Assembly (NCBI GenBank): GCA_900290315.1
Contig: OKRF01000036.1
Location: 1 to 16,618 of the forward strand
Length of the DNA: 16,618 nt
Reading direction: 5' to 3'
DNA from: Candidatus Sulfopaludibacter sp. SbA3
Lineage (GTDB): Bacteria; Acidobacteriota; Terriglobia; Bryobacterales; Bryobacteraceae
In this document: piece after piece, positions 1 to 7,081 of the stretch
How positions within the stretch are numbered: position 1 is the stretch's first letter
Layout of the letters: every line of letters starts with the position of its first letter
Position numbers and translations under genes: made by a program
Notes under the pieces: model-generated
What the model was told of the DNA's origin: nothing
Database searches by the model: none
The model's input: the letters and a program-made list of their open reading frames with translations, nothing else

Positions 1-108
1 GATGGCCAGACCGTGCCAATACCACGGCAGCGACCCGTAACGAAGCAGCAGCCAAAGCGGTAAGCCCATGGCCACCAGGTAAACCAGGACAGCTAACATG
101 CCGAACAT
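1..108 (-). CDS. N-terminus of a membrane protein, truncated by the window edge
   Basis: The first 36 codons of a gene that leaves the window on the left. Translation from the ATG at 108-106 begins MFGMLAVLVYLVAMGLPLWL and stays open to the edge. It is strongly hydrophobic over about residues 4-23, so it starts with a signal anchor or first transmembrane helix, followed by an aromatic-rich turn (WYWHG). The start is well supported: a perfect AGGAGG (complement of 115-120) lies six bases upstream of the ATG. The gene diverges from the TIGR03435 gene at 328. The family cannot be named from 36 residues. Confidence 0.7.
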   Translation of the reverse strand, partial: MFGMLAVLVYLVAMGLPLWLLLRYGSLPWYWHGLAI

Positions 109-114
109 GAGAAG

Positions 115-133
115 CCTCCTGATCAGCATTGTA
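115..133 (-). promoter_or_regulatory. Candidate -10 element and Shine-Dalgarno for the leftmost gene
   Basis: Reading leftward, TACAAT (complement of 128-133) matches the sigma-70 -10 consensus at five of six positions. A perfect AGGAGG (complement of 115-120) follows before the ATG at 108. The implied transcript start, near 121, gives a very short leader. No convincing -35 hexamer was found at 16-18 bp, so the promoter is tentative. The ribosome site is clear. Confidence 0.4.
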
Positions 134-260
134 GACCTCAAACGGCAACGGCGGCGATCTTGCCGCCAGGGCCAACCGGGCGGGGGCGTTTTTTGGGGAA
201 CAAGAGCTTGACGGCGCGCGTCTCATTACGTGGAAGCCTGCCTGCCGGATACGCATCAGG

Positions 261-277
261 ATTCAGACCGCCTGAAT
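261..277. repeat. Inverted repeat ATTCAG-N5-CTGAAT, possible operator
   Basis: A perfect six-base inverted repeat with a five-base spacer (ACCGC) lies about 50 bp upstream of the TIGR03435 start codon, in the shared region between divergent genes. Its size and position suit a dimeric regulator. A second overlapping pair, TCAGG (256-260) and CCTGA (271-275), adds symmetry. No regulator gene is adjacent and no matching known operator is recognised. Confidence 0.3.
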
Positions 278-327
278 ACGGTGGCTGCCAAACGCCCGCA
301 TTTGTACACTGGAACGGAGCAAGGTAG

Positions 328-1146
328 ATGAAACGGATCATATTTTCCGGCAGCCTCTTGCTGTTGCTCGTGAGCAGCACCTTCGCACAGCGGCAGGAGA
401 ACCAACCAACATTTGAAGTGGCATCAGTCAAGCCAGCGGTCTTGCCACCGGGTAGTACTCCCGGAAAGGATTGTACGGGCGGCCCCGGAACCTCGGATCC
501 GGAGAACTTCACATGCGCGTGTCAACCTATGGCGACATTGCTTTTCTGGGCGTACAACATAGAGTTCACGGATCTCAAAGGGCCAGACTGGATGTTTTAC
601 GCTGCTAACTGCTACGACTTAGCGGCGAAAGTTGCCCGCGGGACGTCTAAAGACCAGTTTCGGTTGATGCTGCAGAACCTTCTCGCTGACCGCTTCCATC
701 TCTCGGTGCATCACGAAGCCAAAGTACTTCCCACGTACACACTCGCGGTGGAGAAGCGTGGGCCCAAATTGACCGTTCATGCGGGCCAACCGGCATCGGA
801 TGCCGTTAGTGATCGTCCATGGACTCTTACGTTCCTCGGCACACACTTTCACCTGACTGCCAAAAACTTGGACCTGAAATACTTTGCGCTTTTGCTCACG
901 ACAGTAGTGCAGGCTCCCGTCGTGGACGCAACTGGTTTGACCGGAGGGTACGACTTTATTCTGAACTATGTGCCGATGGGATATCCGTCATCTCAGCAAT
1001 CGGGCCATTCTGGGGGAAGTGAAGACTCCGCTCCTGATATTTTCACCGCTCTGCAGGATCAACTGGGTTTGAAACTGACCGTCAAGAACGTCCCGCGAGA
1101 CATCATCGTGGCTGATCGCGCGGACAAGGTGCCGACCGAGAACTGA
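328..1146 (+). CDS. TIGR03435-family secreted protein (Acidobacteria-specific, function unknown)
   Basis: A 272-residue exported protein. Residues 1-20 form a Sec signal peptide (MKRII, then a Leu-rich core, ending TFA before Gln21). The mature part opens with TFEVASVKP (28-36), the hallmark of a family greatly expanded in Solibacter-type Acidobacteria. Other family blocks are LLADRFHLSVHHE (118-130), the following PTYTLAVEKRGPKL segment, and near the C-terminus VDATGLTGGYDF and LGLKLTVKNVPRDIIVADR. Length fits the family. No enzyme activity is established for it. The ATG is supported by GGAG at 316-319, eight bases upstream. The gene ends tail-to-tail with the oxidoreductase gene, 18 bp away. 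Several cysteines in residues 49-95 may form disulfides outside the cytoplasm (inference). Confidence 0.88.
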   Translation: MKRIIFSGSLLLLLVSSTFAQRQENQPTFEVASVKPAVLPPGSTPGKDCTGGPGTSDPENFTCACQPMATLLFWAYNIEFTDLKGPDWMFYAANCYDLAAKVARGTSKDQFRLMLQNLLADRFHLSVHHEAKVLPTYTLAVEKRGPKLTVHAGQPASDAVSDRPWTLTFLGTHFHLTAKNLDLKYFALLLTTVVQAPVVDATGLTGGYDFILNYVPMGYPSSQQSGHSGGSEDSAPDIFTALQDQLGLKLTVKNVPRDIIVADRADKVPTEN

Positions 1147-1164
1147 AGCGAGGCAACGCGGTCC

Positions 1165-2169
1165 CTACTCGTCGTTGGTGAGCACGATCTTGCCTTCCAC
1201 CGAACCCGCCGCCAAAAGCTCCAGAGCCCTTCCCGCTTCCAGAAGCGGGAACGTGCGGTAGATCAGAGGATCGATCTTCTTCTCCGCGAGCAGCGCAAAG
1301 ATCTTCGGCAGATCCTCGCGCAGCGGCCCGGGGTCCTTCCGGTAGAGCATCGTGATGCCGTAAAACGTGCCTCGCCGGCCCCGCAGACGCGCCCCCAGGA
1401 AAATATTGGCGAACATCGCCAGGGTGGAAATCGTGCCCGATGCACCCATGAAGCCGAATCCGACCAACGTGCCGCCCCGCCGGAGCGCGCCGATGCAAGG
1501 GCCGATATTGGCGCCGCCGACCGCGTCGAAAACGCAATCGACGCCCTCCGGTTCCAGGGCACGCGTAAGACGATCGAGCGAGCCCGCACGATAGTCGATC
1601 GGTATTGCGCCAAGCGATCGCACAATCCCGTGCTTCGACGCTGACGCAGCTCCGTACGTCTTCATCCCCGCCAGCCGCAGCAGTTGCAGCGCGGCCGTCC
1701 CCACGCCTCCGGCGGCGCCAGTGACCAGCGCCGTCCCTCCGGGCGTAACCTTGGCGAAGCGGTGAATCATCTGCCACGCGGTCACGTAGTTCAAGATCAC
1801 CGCGGCGGCATCGCGATCGGAGACGCCGTCCGGAATCGGCAGGAAGTGTTCTGCCTCCCGCACCAGAATTTCCGCGAAGGCTCCGTACACCGTAAGAGCC
1901 GCCACACGCTGGCCCAATTGGAAACCAGTCACTCCGGCGCCAATGGCGTCCACCGCCCCCGCCACTTCGTAGCCAGGCACGACCGGTATTTTCGGTGCGT
2001 ACCGGTATCTTCCGGCGAGCAACATCAGGTCCGTCGAGCCCACCCCGGCGGCGCGCACCCGGACGCGCAGTTGGCCCGATCCGGGCGCCTCAATGGGCAA
2101 CTCGACGATCTGGAGAACCTCCGGTCCGCCCGGCTTCGTCACCATCGCTGCGCGGTACGTGGCAGCCAT
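1165..2169 (-). CDS. Zinc-independent MDR-family NAD(P)H:quinone oxidoreductase-like protein
   Basis: A 334-residue medium-chain dehydrogenase/reductase of the quinone-oxidoreductase type. The N-terminal GroES-like domain carries PGYEVAG (65-71), the family's conserved PG-E-xG block. The nucleotide-binding Rossmann domain has GAAGGVG (151-157), as in NADPH-dependent zeta-crystallin-like enzymes rather than zinc alcohol dehydrogenases. There are no structural-zinc cysteines and no catalytic Cys/His pair, so a zinc-free reductase of quinones or enones is expected; the substrate is unknown. The ATG at 2169 lies three bases beyond the mnmA stop codon, so it is probably the last gene of the desulfurase-mnmA transcript. 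No functional link to tRNA thiolation is evident. It has no obvious terminator before the convergent gene. Confidence 0.85.
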   Translation of the reverse strand: MAATYRAAMVTKPGGPEVLQIVELPIEAPGSGQLRVRVRAAGVGSTDLMLLAGRYRYAPKIPVVPGYEVAGAVDAIGAGVTGFQLGQRVAALTVYGAFAEILVREAEHFLPIPDGVSDRDAAAVILNYVTAWQMIHRFAKVTPGGTALVTGAAGGVGTAALQLLRLAGMKTYGAASASKHGIVRSLGAIPIDYRAGSLDRLTRALEPEGVDCVFDAVGGANIGPCIGALRRGGTLVGFGFMGASGTISTLAMFANIFLGARLRGRRGTFYGITMLYRKDPGPLREDLPKIFALLAEKKIDPLIYRTFPLLEAGRALELLAAGSVEGKIVLTNDE

Positions 2170-2172
2170 ACG

Positions 2173-3282
2173 CTATTCGATCCAGCCGCCGCCCAGCACC
2201 AGATCGCCATCGAAGAAGACAGCGCCCTGTCCGGGAGTGACGGCCCGTTGCGCCTCTTCGAAAACCACCTCGACCCGCGCGGAATCGCTGGTCGGATAAA
2301 GGGTGGCCGCGGCGGGTGTATGCTTGTTGCGGATCTTCACCTGCGCCGTACGTGGCGACGTGACACCGCCGATGGAAATCCAGTTGACTTCCTTGGCGAA
2401 GAAGCGGCCGCGCAGCAACTCGTCGTTTCCGCCCACGACCACCCGCTGCGATGCGGGGTCGGTAGCGATCACGTACAAGGGCTCACCGGTGGCGATTCCC
2501 AGGCCCTTGCGCTGGCCCACGGTGAAACGGTGCACGCCGGCATGCTCGCCCAAAGTGCGGCCATCGGTGGTGACGATTTCACCGCGGGTCTGCCGCTCGG
2601 GCACTCCCGTCTCCTTCAGGTAGGCGCTCAGGAACGCGGCGTAATCGCCGTTGGGCACGAAGCAGATCTCCTGGCTATCGCCCTTGGATGCCACGGCCAG
2701 GTCCATCGACCGGGCCAGGTCGCGCACTTCCGGCTTGTTCAACTCACCCAGAGGGAAGAGCGTGCGCGCAAGCTGCGCCTGCGTCAGGCCGCACAGGAAA
2801 TACGTCTGGTCCTTGGTGCTGTCCACGGCGCGCAGCAGTTGGTAGCGTTCGGAGGGCTCATCGTACCGGATGCGCGCGTAGTGGCCGGTGGCGATCTGGT
2901 GGGCGCCCACCGCATCGGCCATCTCCAGGAAGCGGTCGAACTTGATGTAGTTGTTGCATAGCGTGCAGGGAATCGGCGTCCGCCCGGCCAGGTATTCCTC
3001 CACGAACGGCTTGATCACGTGCTCTTCGAACTGCTGCTCAAAGTTGACCACGTAGTAGGGTATGCCGATCTGCTCGGCTACACGGCGCGCGTCATACACA
3101 TCGTCCAGTGAGCAGCAGCGGCCAGTGGCGCCCTCGGAGGCCAGTTCGGGCAGGCGCCGCTGATTCCAGAGCTGCATGGTCAGGCCCACCACGGCATGAC
3201 CCTGGCGCACCAGGAGCGCGGCCACAGTGGAGCTGTCCACTCCACCGCTCATAGCGACGGCGATCGGTGCGGTGTCAGGCAT
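2173..3282 (-). CDS. mnmA: tRNA-specific 2-thiouridylase MnmA
   Basis: A 369-residue cytoplasmic enzyme that adenylates U34 of Glu, Gln and Lys tRNAs and replaces its oxygen with sulfur, giving s2U34. The PP-loop ATP site is SGGVDSS (12-18). The conserved PCTLCNNYIKF block (105-115) places Cys109 at the nucleophile position (Cys102 in E. coli). SQEICF (203-208) supplies Cys207, the persulfide-carrying partner (Cys199 in E. coli). GHYARI, YFLCGLTQ and the C-terminal GQGAVFFDGD are also typical, and the length is normal. The ATG overlaps the end of the upstream cysteine desulfurase gene by 8 bp, so the sulfur donor and acceptor are translationally coupled, as with yrvO-mnmA of Bacillus. The quinone-oxidoreductase gene follows directly. 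Confidence 0.96.
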   Translation of the reverse strand: MPDTAPIAVAMSGGVDSSTVAALLVRQGHAVVGLTMQLWNQRRLPELASEGATGRCCSLDDVYDARRVAEQIGIPYYVVNFEQQFEEHVIKPFVEEYLAGRTPIPCTLCNNYIKFDRFLEMADAVGAHQIATGHYARIRYDEPSERYQLLRAVDSTKDQTYFLCGLTQAQLARTLFPLGELNKPEVRDLARSMDLAVASKGDSQEICFVPNGDYAAFLSAYLKETGVPERQTRGEIVTTDGRTLGEHAGVHRFTVGQRKGLGIATGEPLYVIATDPASQRVVVGGNDELLRGRFFAKEVNWISIGGVTSPRTAQVKIRNKHTPAAATLYPTSDSARVEVVFEEAQRAVTPGQGAVFFDGDLVLGGGWIE

Positions 3283-4435
3283 GGACGGAGATTCTGCGCA
3301 GATGGGTCACGGAGGCTTGCAGGGCTTCCACCAGCCCGTCCACTTGCGCGGCGTCATTGGAGCGGCCCAGGGAAAATCGCATGCTGGCGCGGGCGCGGTC
3401 GGCGGAAAGCCCCATGGCGGTCAGCACGTGGGAGGGCGCGATGGCGCCGCTGGAACAGGCCGCTCCAGTGGAAACGGCGAAGCCCCGCAGGTCCAGCGCA
3501 ATCACCAGCGCTTCGCCATCGATGCCGTCGAAATACAGATTGCTCGTGTTGGGGGTGCGATTCCAACGAGCGCCGTTGATGCCGGTGCCGGGGATGCTTG
3601 CGAGCACTGCATTCTCCAGGCGATCGCGCAACGCTCCCAGGCGTTCGGAGTCGGCCGCCAGACTGCGCGCTGCGAGATCGGCCGCCGCGCCAAAGGCCGC
3701 GATGCCGGGGACGTTCTCCGTGCCGGGCCGGCGGTCGCGTTCGTGATGGCCGCCGTAGGTCACCGGCGCAATGCGCGTGCCCTTACGGATATAGAGCGCG
3801 CCCACGCCCTTGGGCGCATACAGTTTGTGGCCGCTCATGCTGTAGAGGTCCACACCGAGGGCCTCCACATCCACCGGAATCTTGCCCAGTGCCTGCACGC
3901 CGTCCACATGCAGCGGAACTCCGGCAGCGCGCGTGAGACGGGCGATTTCCGCAATCGGCTGAATGGTGCCCAGTTCGTTGTTGGCGTGCATGATGGAGAC
4001 CAGCACGGTCTCGGGACGCAGGGCGCGCTGCACGTCGTCGGCGGAGACCACGCCGCCGGAAGCCACGCGCAGGCGGGTGACCGCGATCCCGGCTGCTTCC
4101 AGTTCCTTGCACGGACCGAGGATGGCTGGATGTTCGATCGCCGACGTGATCACGTGGGCCGGCCGCCGTGCCGCGGCGCGTGCCACACCCAGCACGGCCA
4201 TGTTGTCGGCCTCGGTGCCACCGCTGGTGAAGACAATTTCCGTGGGGCTGGCGTGGATCAGGCCGGCGAGCTGCCGCCGCGCCGCCTCCAGACGCTGCTT
4301 GGCGCCCTGTCCGAAATGATGGATGCTGGACGCGTTACCATACACTTGACCGAGACACGACACCACGGTCTCCAGGACTTCCGGAGCGACAGGGGTGGTG
4401 GCGTTGTGGTCGAAATAGAACCGCTGCACTACCAT
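3275..4435 (-). CDS. Cysteine desulfurase, IscS/NifS class I
   Basis: A 386-residue pyridoxal-phosphate enzyme that takes sulfur from cysteine and passes it on as an enzyme-bound persulfide. The start YFDHNATTPV is characteristic. FTSGGTEADN (69-78) and HVDGVQ (176-181) surround the cofactor. Lys204 in SGHK forms the Schiff base. Cys327 in STGAACSSGA is the catalytic cysteine, on the long mobile loop that ends in PSHVL. GGHHERDRRPGTENV (228-242) is a further signature. The overlapping mnmA gene makes tRNA thiolation the most likely sulfur destination, although Fe-S cluster assembly cannot be excluded; no iscU or sufU is present here. The start codon is 11 bp from the start of the divergent SAM hydrolase gene, with no strong Shine-Dalgarno sequence. 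Confidence 0.93.
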   Translation of the reverse strand: MVVQRFYFDHNATTPVAPEVLETVVSCLGQVYGNASSIHHFGQGAKQRLEAARRQLAGLIHASPTEIVFTSGGTEADNMAVLGVARAAARRPAHVITSAIEHPAILGPCKELEAAGIAVTRLRVASGGVVSADDVQRALRPETVLVSIMHANNELGTIQPIAEIARLTRAAGVPLHVDGVQALGKIPVDVEALGVDLYSMSGHKLYAPKGVGALYIRKGTRIAPVTYGGHHERDRRPGTENVPGIAAFGAAADLAARSLAADSERLGALRDRLENAVLASIPGTGINGARWNRTPNTSNLYFDGIDGEALVIALDLRGFAVSTGAACSSGAIAPSHVLTAMGLSADRARASMRFSLGRSNDAAQVDGLVEALQASVTHLRRISVHA

Positions 4436-4446
4436 CTATCTTAACA
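4436..4446. promoter_or_regulatory. 11-bp divergent intergenic with a near-symmetric -10-like element
   Basis: The start codons of the desulfurase (minus) and SAM hydrolase (plus) are separated by only 11 bp. On the plus strand TATCTT (4437-4442) and on the minus strand TAAGAT (complement of 4438-4443) each match the -10 consensus at four of six positions. Either would start transcription at or next to the respective start codon. Neither gene has a clear Shine-Dalgarno sequence, so leaderless transcripts from one bidirectional promoter are possible. The alternative is that each promoter lies inside the opposite gene. Confidence 0.35.
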
Positions 4447-5235
4447 ATGCGTAAACCGATCCTCACTCTCACCACCGATTTCGGCCTCGCCGATCATTAC
4501 GTTGGCACCATGAAGGGCGTGATTCTGGGTATCTGCCCCCAGGCGCAGATCGTGGACATTGGGCACGAAGTGAGCCCGTTCGAAGTCACCGAAGGCGCCT
4601 ACCTGATCGCACAGGCCTACCGCTACTTTCCGAACAAGACGGTGCATGTGGTGGTGGTAGACCCGGGCGTGGGCACGGCCCGCCGCCCCATCCTGATGGA
4701 AGCCGCGGGCCAGTATTTCGTGGCGCCGGACAACGGTGTGCTGTCCATGATCTACACGCGCGATCAGCACAAAATCCGGCTGATCTCGAATGAAAAATAC
4801 TTCCTCCATCCGGTGAGCCGCACTTTCCACGGGCGTGACATCTTCTCGCCCGTTGCGGCGCATCTGGCCTCCGGCGTGCCTCCTTCGCGCATGGGCAAAC
4901 TGATCGAAGATTATCTCCGGCCGGCATTTCAGAAGCCGCAGCGTGCCGGCAAGCGCACCTGGTCCGGCCGGATCCTGAAGATCGATCGTTTCGGCAACAT
5001 CATCACGAACTTCCATACGGAAGATTTTCCGGACCTGGAAAAGCGCAACTTCGCCATGGTGATCGGCCCGCACGAGACCAGCGTACTCGCTCACACGTAC
5101 GCCGAAAGTGGTCCGGGAGAGCTCTTCGTCATCGTGGGCAGTTCGGGCTATCTGGAGGTGTCCGTCAGCCAGGGTTCGGCGGCGAAGAAGATCGGCTGCG
5201 AAAGCGGGGCGCTGGCGGAGTTGCTGGTGTGGTAG
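4447..5235 (+). CDS. S-adenosyl-L-methionine hydrolase (adenosine-forming), DUF62 family
   Basis: A 262-residue member of the SAM hydrolase / hydroxide adenosyltransferase family, related to fluorinase and chlorinase. It splits SAM into adenosine and methionine using water. The start LTLTTDFGLADHYVGTMKG is diagnostic, and Asp11 in TTDFG is part of the substrate pocket. VDPGVGTARR (71-80) with FHGRDIF (127-133) supplies Asp72, Arg79 and His128, matching in spacing the Asp-Arg-His triad that activates water in archaeal homologues. DNGVLS (95-100) and a C-terminal beta-barrel domain (about 165-262) complete the family layout. The insertion typical of fluorinases is not evident, so halogenation is unlikely. 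The start MRKPILTLTTDFG matches the usual family N-terminus, so a later start is improbable. The ATPase gene follows closely on the same strand. Confidence 0.92.
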   Translation: MRKPILTLTTDFGLADHYVGTMKGVILGICPQAQIVDIGHEVSPFEVTEGAYLIAQAYRYFPNKTVHVVVVDPGVGTARRPILMEAAGQYFVAPDNGVLSMIYTRDQHKIRLISNEKYFLHPVSRTFHGRDIFSPVAAHLASGVPPSRMGKLIEDYLRPAFQKPQRAGKRTWSGRILKIDRFGNIITNFHTEDFPDLEKRNFAMVIGPHETSVLAHTYAESGPGELFVIVGSSGYLEVSVSQGSAAKKIGCESGALAELLVW

Positions 5236-5267
5236 ATCAGGTCTTCGCGCTATGCTGGACACTGGCG

Positions 5268-6563
5268 ATGACGGTACGTCTACGGTTCGAAGGAATTCGA
5301 TGCTTTTCGGAGCCCCAGTCGGCGGCGATTCGTCCGATAACGCTTCTGGTTGGTGAAAACAGCTCAGGCAAGACCACATTCTTGGCGCTCTGCCAGATCG
5401 CTCAAGCGATGGCTCAGGGAGCGACCGGGGACCTGCCGTTCAACAAACCGCCCTTTTCACTGGGGGCTTACGACCAGATCGCATCATACCGTGGAGGACG
5501 CGCAGGGCGTGCGAAGTCGTTTTCGTTGGCGATCGAACTCGACGGTGAGAACTCACGCTCCATCCGTGAGGAGTTCGTCGAGAAGCGAGGACAGCCTTTC
5601 CTTCGCTCGTGGCGGCTTACGGCCGGGAATTCGGCTTTTCAAACAAAAGCGCGCCCAGGCTCGGACGAATATTCGATACTCCTTGAAGGCCCAGGCGGCA
5701 AAACCGAGGCGGAAGCACAGCAATCGTTTGAGGTCGAAGCGTGGCCGGCAATATTAGTTAATTACGACGCGGTCGCGATTCGTGACTGGATTGACACCGA
5801 GCTCGGCTTATCAGGCGCGACTGCACTAACGGAGTCTGACCTCAAATCGCTGGGCAACGCGCTGAAGGCCTTAAGAGAGGAGTTTGCGCGGACTCCTTAC
5901 GCTTTTGCGCCGATCCGAACTAGCCCGCAAAGGACCTACGACCCGGTCATCGCAGAACCGAAACCGGAAGGGCCGCACATTCCCATGCTCCTCGCGGCCC
6001 TGTCGCGTTCCGCTAGGAAGCAACCCTGGGCGGCACTCCAATCAGCGTTGAAGGACTTCGGACAAAGGTCAGGCCTGTTTGACGGGATCGAAATCGTCAA
6101 TAAGGGGCGGAAAGAGAGCGACCCGTTTCAGGTTGGAGTCAAGAGCGGGGGCCCCGCGTTCAACCTCATCGATGTGGGCTACGGGGTAAGCCAAGCCCTT
6201 CCGATCCTCGTAGATACGTTGCAGAGGGCTTCCGGTTCTGAGTTCTTTCTACTACAGCAGCCTGAGGTGCACCTGCACCCGCGAGCGCAGGCAGAGTTGG
6301 GAAGCTTTTTCGCCAGGCAGGCGAACAAGAAGAGGCGATTTGTCATCGAAACTCACAGCGATTACTTGGTAGATCGCATCCGTATGGAGGTCCGCCGCAA
6401 GCGACTCGCCCCCCACGACGTTTCGCTGCTGTACTTCGAGCGACTGGGAAATGGGGCACATATCAATAACCTCGAGCTTGATAAGACCGGAAGCATCATC
6501 AATCCTCCGCACGGGTTCCGGCAGTTCTTCCTGAACGAAGAGCGGGATCTCCTGGGTATCTGA
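5268..6563 (+). CDS. OLD/AAA15-like ABC-type ATPase (DUF3696-like) paired with a PIN protein
   Basis: A 431-residue cytoplasmic ATPase of the SMC/RecF-OLD type. The Walker A motif is GENSSGKT (29-36), just after the short N-terminal strand block RLRFEGIRCF. An insert of roughly 240 residues follows and contains PIRTSPQRTYDP (215-226). DVGYGVSQ (302-309) is the ABC-like signature. The Walker B region reads FFLLQQPEVHLHP (326-338), with Gln330-Gln331 where Asp-Glu is usual. ETHSDYLVDR (361-370) is the switch-histidine block. There is no TOPRIM domain, so any nuclease must come from a partner. The open frame begins at a GTG (5229) inside the previous gene, but ATG 5268 is preferred because homology-like sequence begins there. 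Its stop and the PIN start are one base apart. Base composition looks more AT-rich than in neighbouring genes, which suggests acquisition. A stress or anti-phage sensor role is inferred. Confidence 0.85.
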   Translation: MTVRLRFEGIRCFSEPQSAAIRPITLLVGENSSGKTTFLALCQIAQAMAQGATGDLPFNKPPFSLGAYDQIASYRGGRAGRAKSFSLAIELDGENSRSIREEFVEKRGQPFLRSWRLTAGNSAFQTKARPGSDEYSILLEGPGGKTEAEAQQSFEVEAWPAILVNYDAVAIRDWIDTELGLSGATALTESDLKSLGNALKALREEFARTPYAFAPIRTSPQRTYDPVIAEPKPEGPHIPMLLAALSRSARKQPWAALQSALKDFGQRSGLFDGIEIVNKGRKESDPFQVGVKSGGPAFNLIDVGYGVSQALPILVDTLQRASGSEFFLLQQPEVHLHPRAQAELGSFFARQANKKRRFVIETHSDYLVDRIRMEVRRKRLAPHDVSLLYFERLGNGAHINNLELDKTGSIINPPHGFRQFFLNEERDLLGI

Positions 6564-6564
6564 A

Positions 6565-7044
6565 ATGTGCTTGATTGTTGATGCGAACGTTGCAGCGCAA
6601 TTCTTGGCGCAGCCGAATCCCGTAAGAAGCTGGCTTCTTGGAGAGAGTGGCAGCCCTCGGCTCGTGGCCGCCGGCAAGCTCCGTGACGAACTCGCGCGGC
6701 ACGATGCCGTGCGGCGGTTGTTGGTTGACTTAGAGCGAGCTGGCAGGCTGCGCTCGGTTGATGCCAACAGACTCCAGCGAGAGGCTACGCGGCTGGGCGC
6801 TGGGGGACGCTGCGTGTCCAACGACCATCACGTGTTGGCTCTGGCAATCACCAGCGGCGCCCGTACGCTCGCCACTCTCGATAACGAATTGGCGCAGGAT
6901 TTCAAAAACAAGAATATCATCGACAACCCCAGAGGCTCTGTCTATAGAGACCAAACTCATGCTCGCTTGCTGCGCCACACGCCTGTTTCTTGCAGCGTCC
7001 GGCCTGATGGAAGCCGGGACCGGCGCCACAAGAGAAGAAAGTGA
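6565..7044 (+). CDS. PIN-domain nuclease, probable effector of the ATPase module
   Basis: A 159-residue protein with a compact PIN domain, the Mg-dependent RNase fold found in VapC-type toxins. The acidic tetrad can be placed: Asp6 in IVDANV, Glu42 in GKLRDELA, Asp87 in SNDHHVLALA and Asp106 in TLATLDNEL. After the fold comes NPRGSVYRDQTHARLL (121-136), a block that looks conserved in ATPase-linked PIN proteins (recollection, not checked), and then a basic tail rich in Arg and Lys. Only one base separates its ATG from the ATPase stop, so the two are co-translated. No small antitoxin gene lies upstream, unlike vapBC; the ATPase holds that position. The inferred role is an RNase (possibly tRNA- or mRNA-cleaving) held in check or triggered by the ATPase. 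It converges on the pseudo-kinase gene, 37 bp away, with no clear terminator. Confidence 0.82.
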   Translation: MCLIVDANVAAQFLAQPNPVRSWLLGESGSPRLVAAGKLRDELARHDAVRRLLVDLERAGRLRSVDANRLQREATRLGAGGRCVSNDHHVLALAITSGARTLATLDNELAQDFKNKNIIDNPRGSVYRDQTHARLLRHTPVSCSVRPDGSRDRRHKRRK

Positions 7045-7081
7045 GTTTGCTGTGGAGACAGTGAATCCCGGGACGTTGTTC

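Noticed and set aside
138..512. 124-residue open frame on the minus strand overlapping the TIGR03435 start
   Set aside because: It is antisense to the signal peptide and mature N-terminus of a well-supported gene, has no recognised motif and no clear ribosome site; its upstream half is a shadow and the rest is the divergent promoter region.
1684..2961. 425-residue open frame on the plus strand opposite mnmA and the oxidoreductase
   Set aside because: Both minus-strand genes carry full catalytic motifs; the opposite translation is His/Arg-rich and motif-free, as expected from the complement of GC-rich coding DNA.
3227..4444. 405-residue open frame on the plus strand opposite the cysteine desulfurase
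   Set aside because: It mirrors the desulfurase almost exactly in extent and has no family features; a GC-rich shadow frame.
5229..5267. Extended GTG start of the ATPase overlapping the SAM hydrolase stop
   Set aside because: The extra 13 residues (MVDQVFALCWTLA) do not resemble an ATPase N-terminus; the fold's first strand begins right after the ATG at 5268. Coupling from the GTG cannot be fully excluded.
6565..7044. PIN protein as a classical VapC toxin of a vapBC pair
   Set aside because: No small DNA-binding antitoxin gene precedes it; the one-base gap to a large ATPase and the C-terminal NPRGSVY block argue for an ATPase-linked PIN family instead.
7045..7081. TCCCGGGA palindrome between the convergent PIN and pseudo-kinase genes as a terminator
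   Set aside because: Only an eight-base palindrome with no loop and no U-run; too short to support a terminator call.
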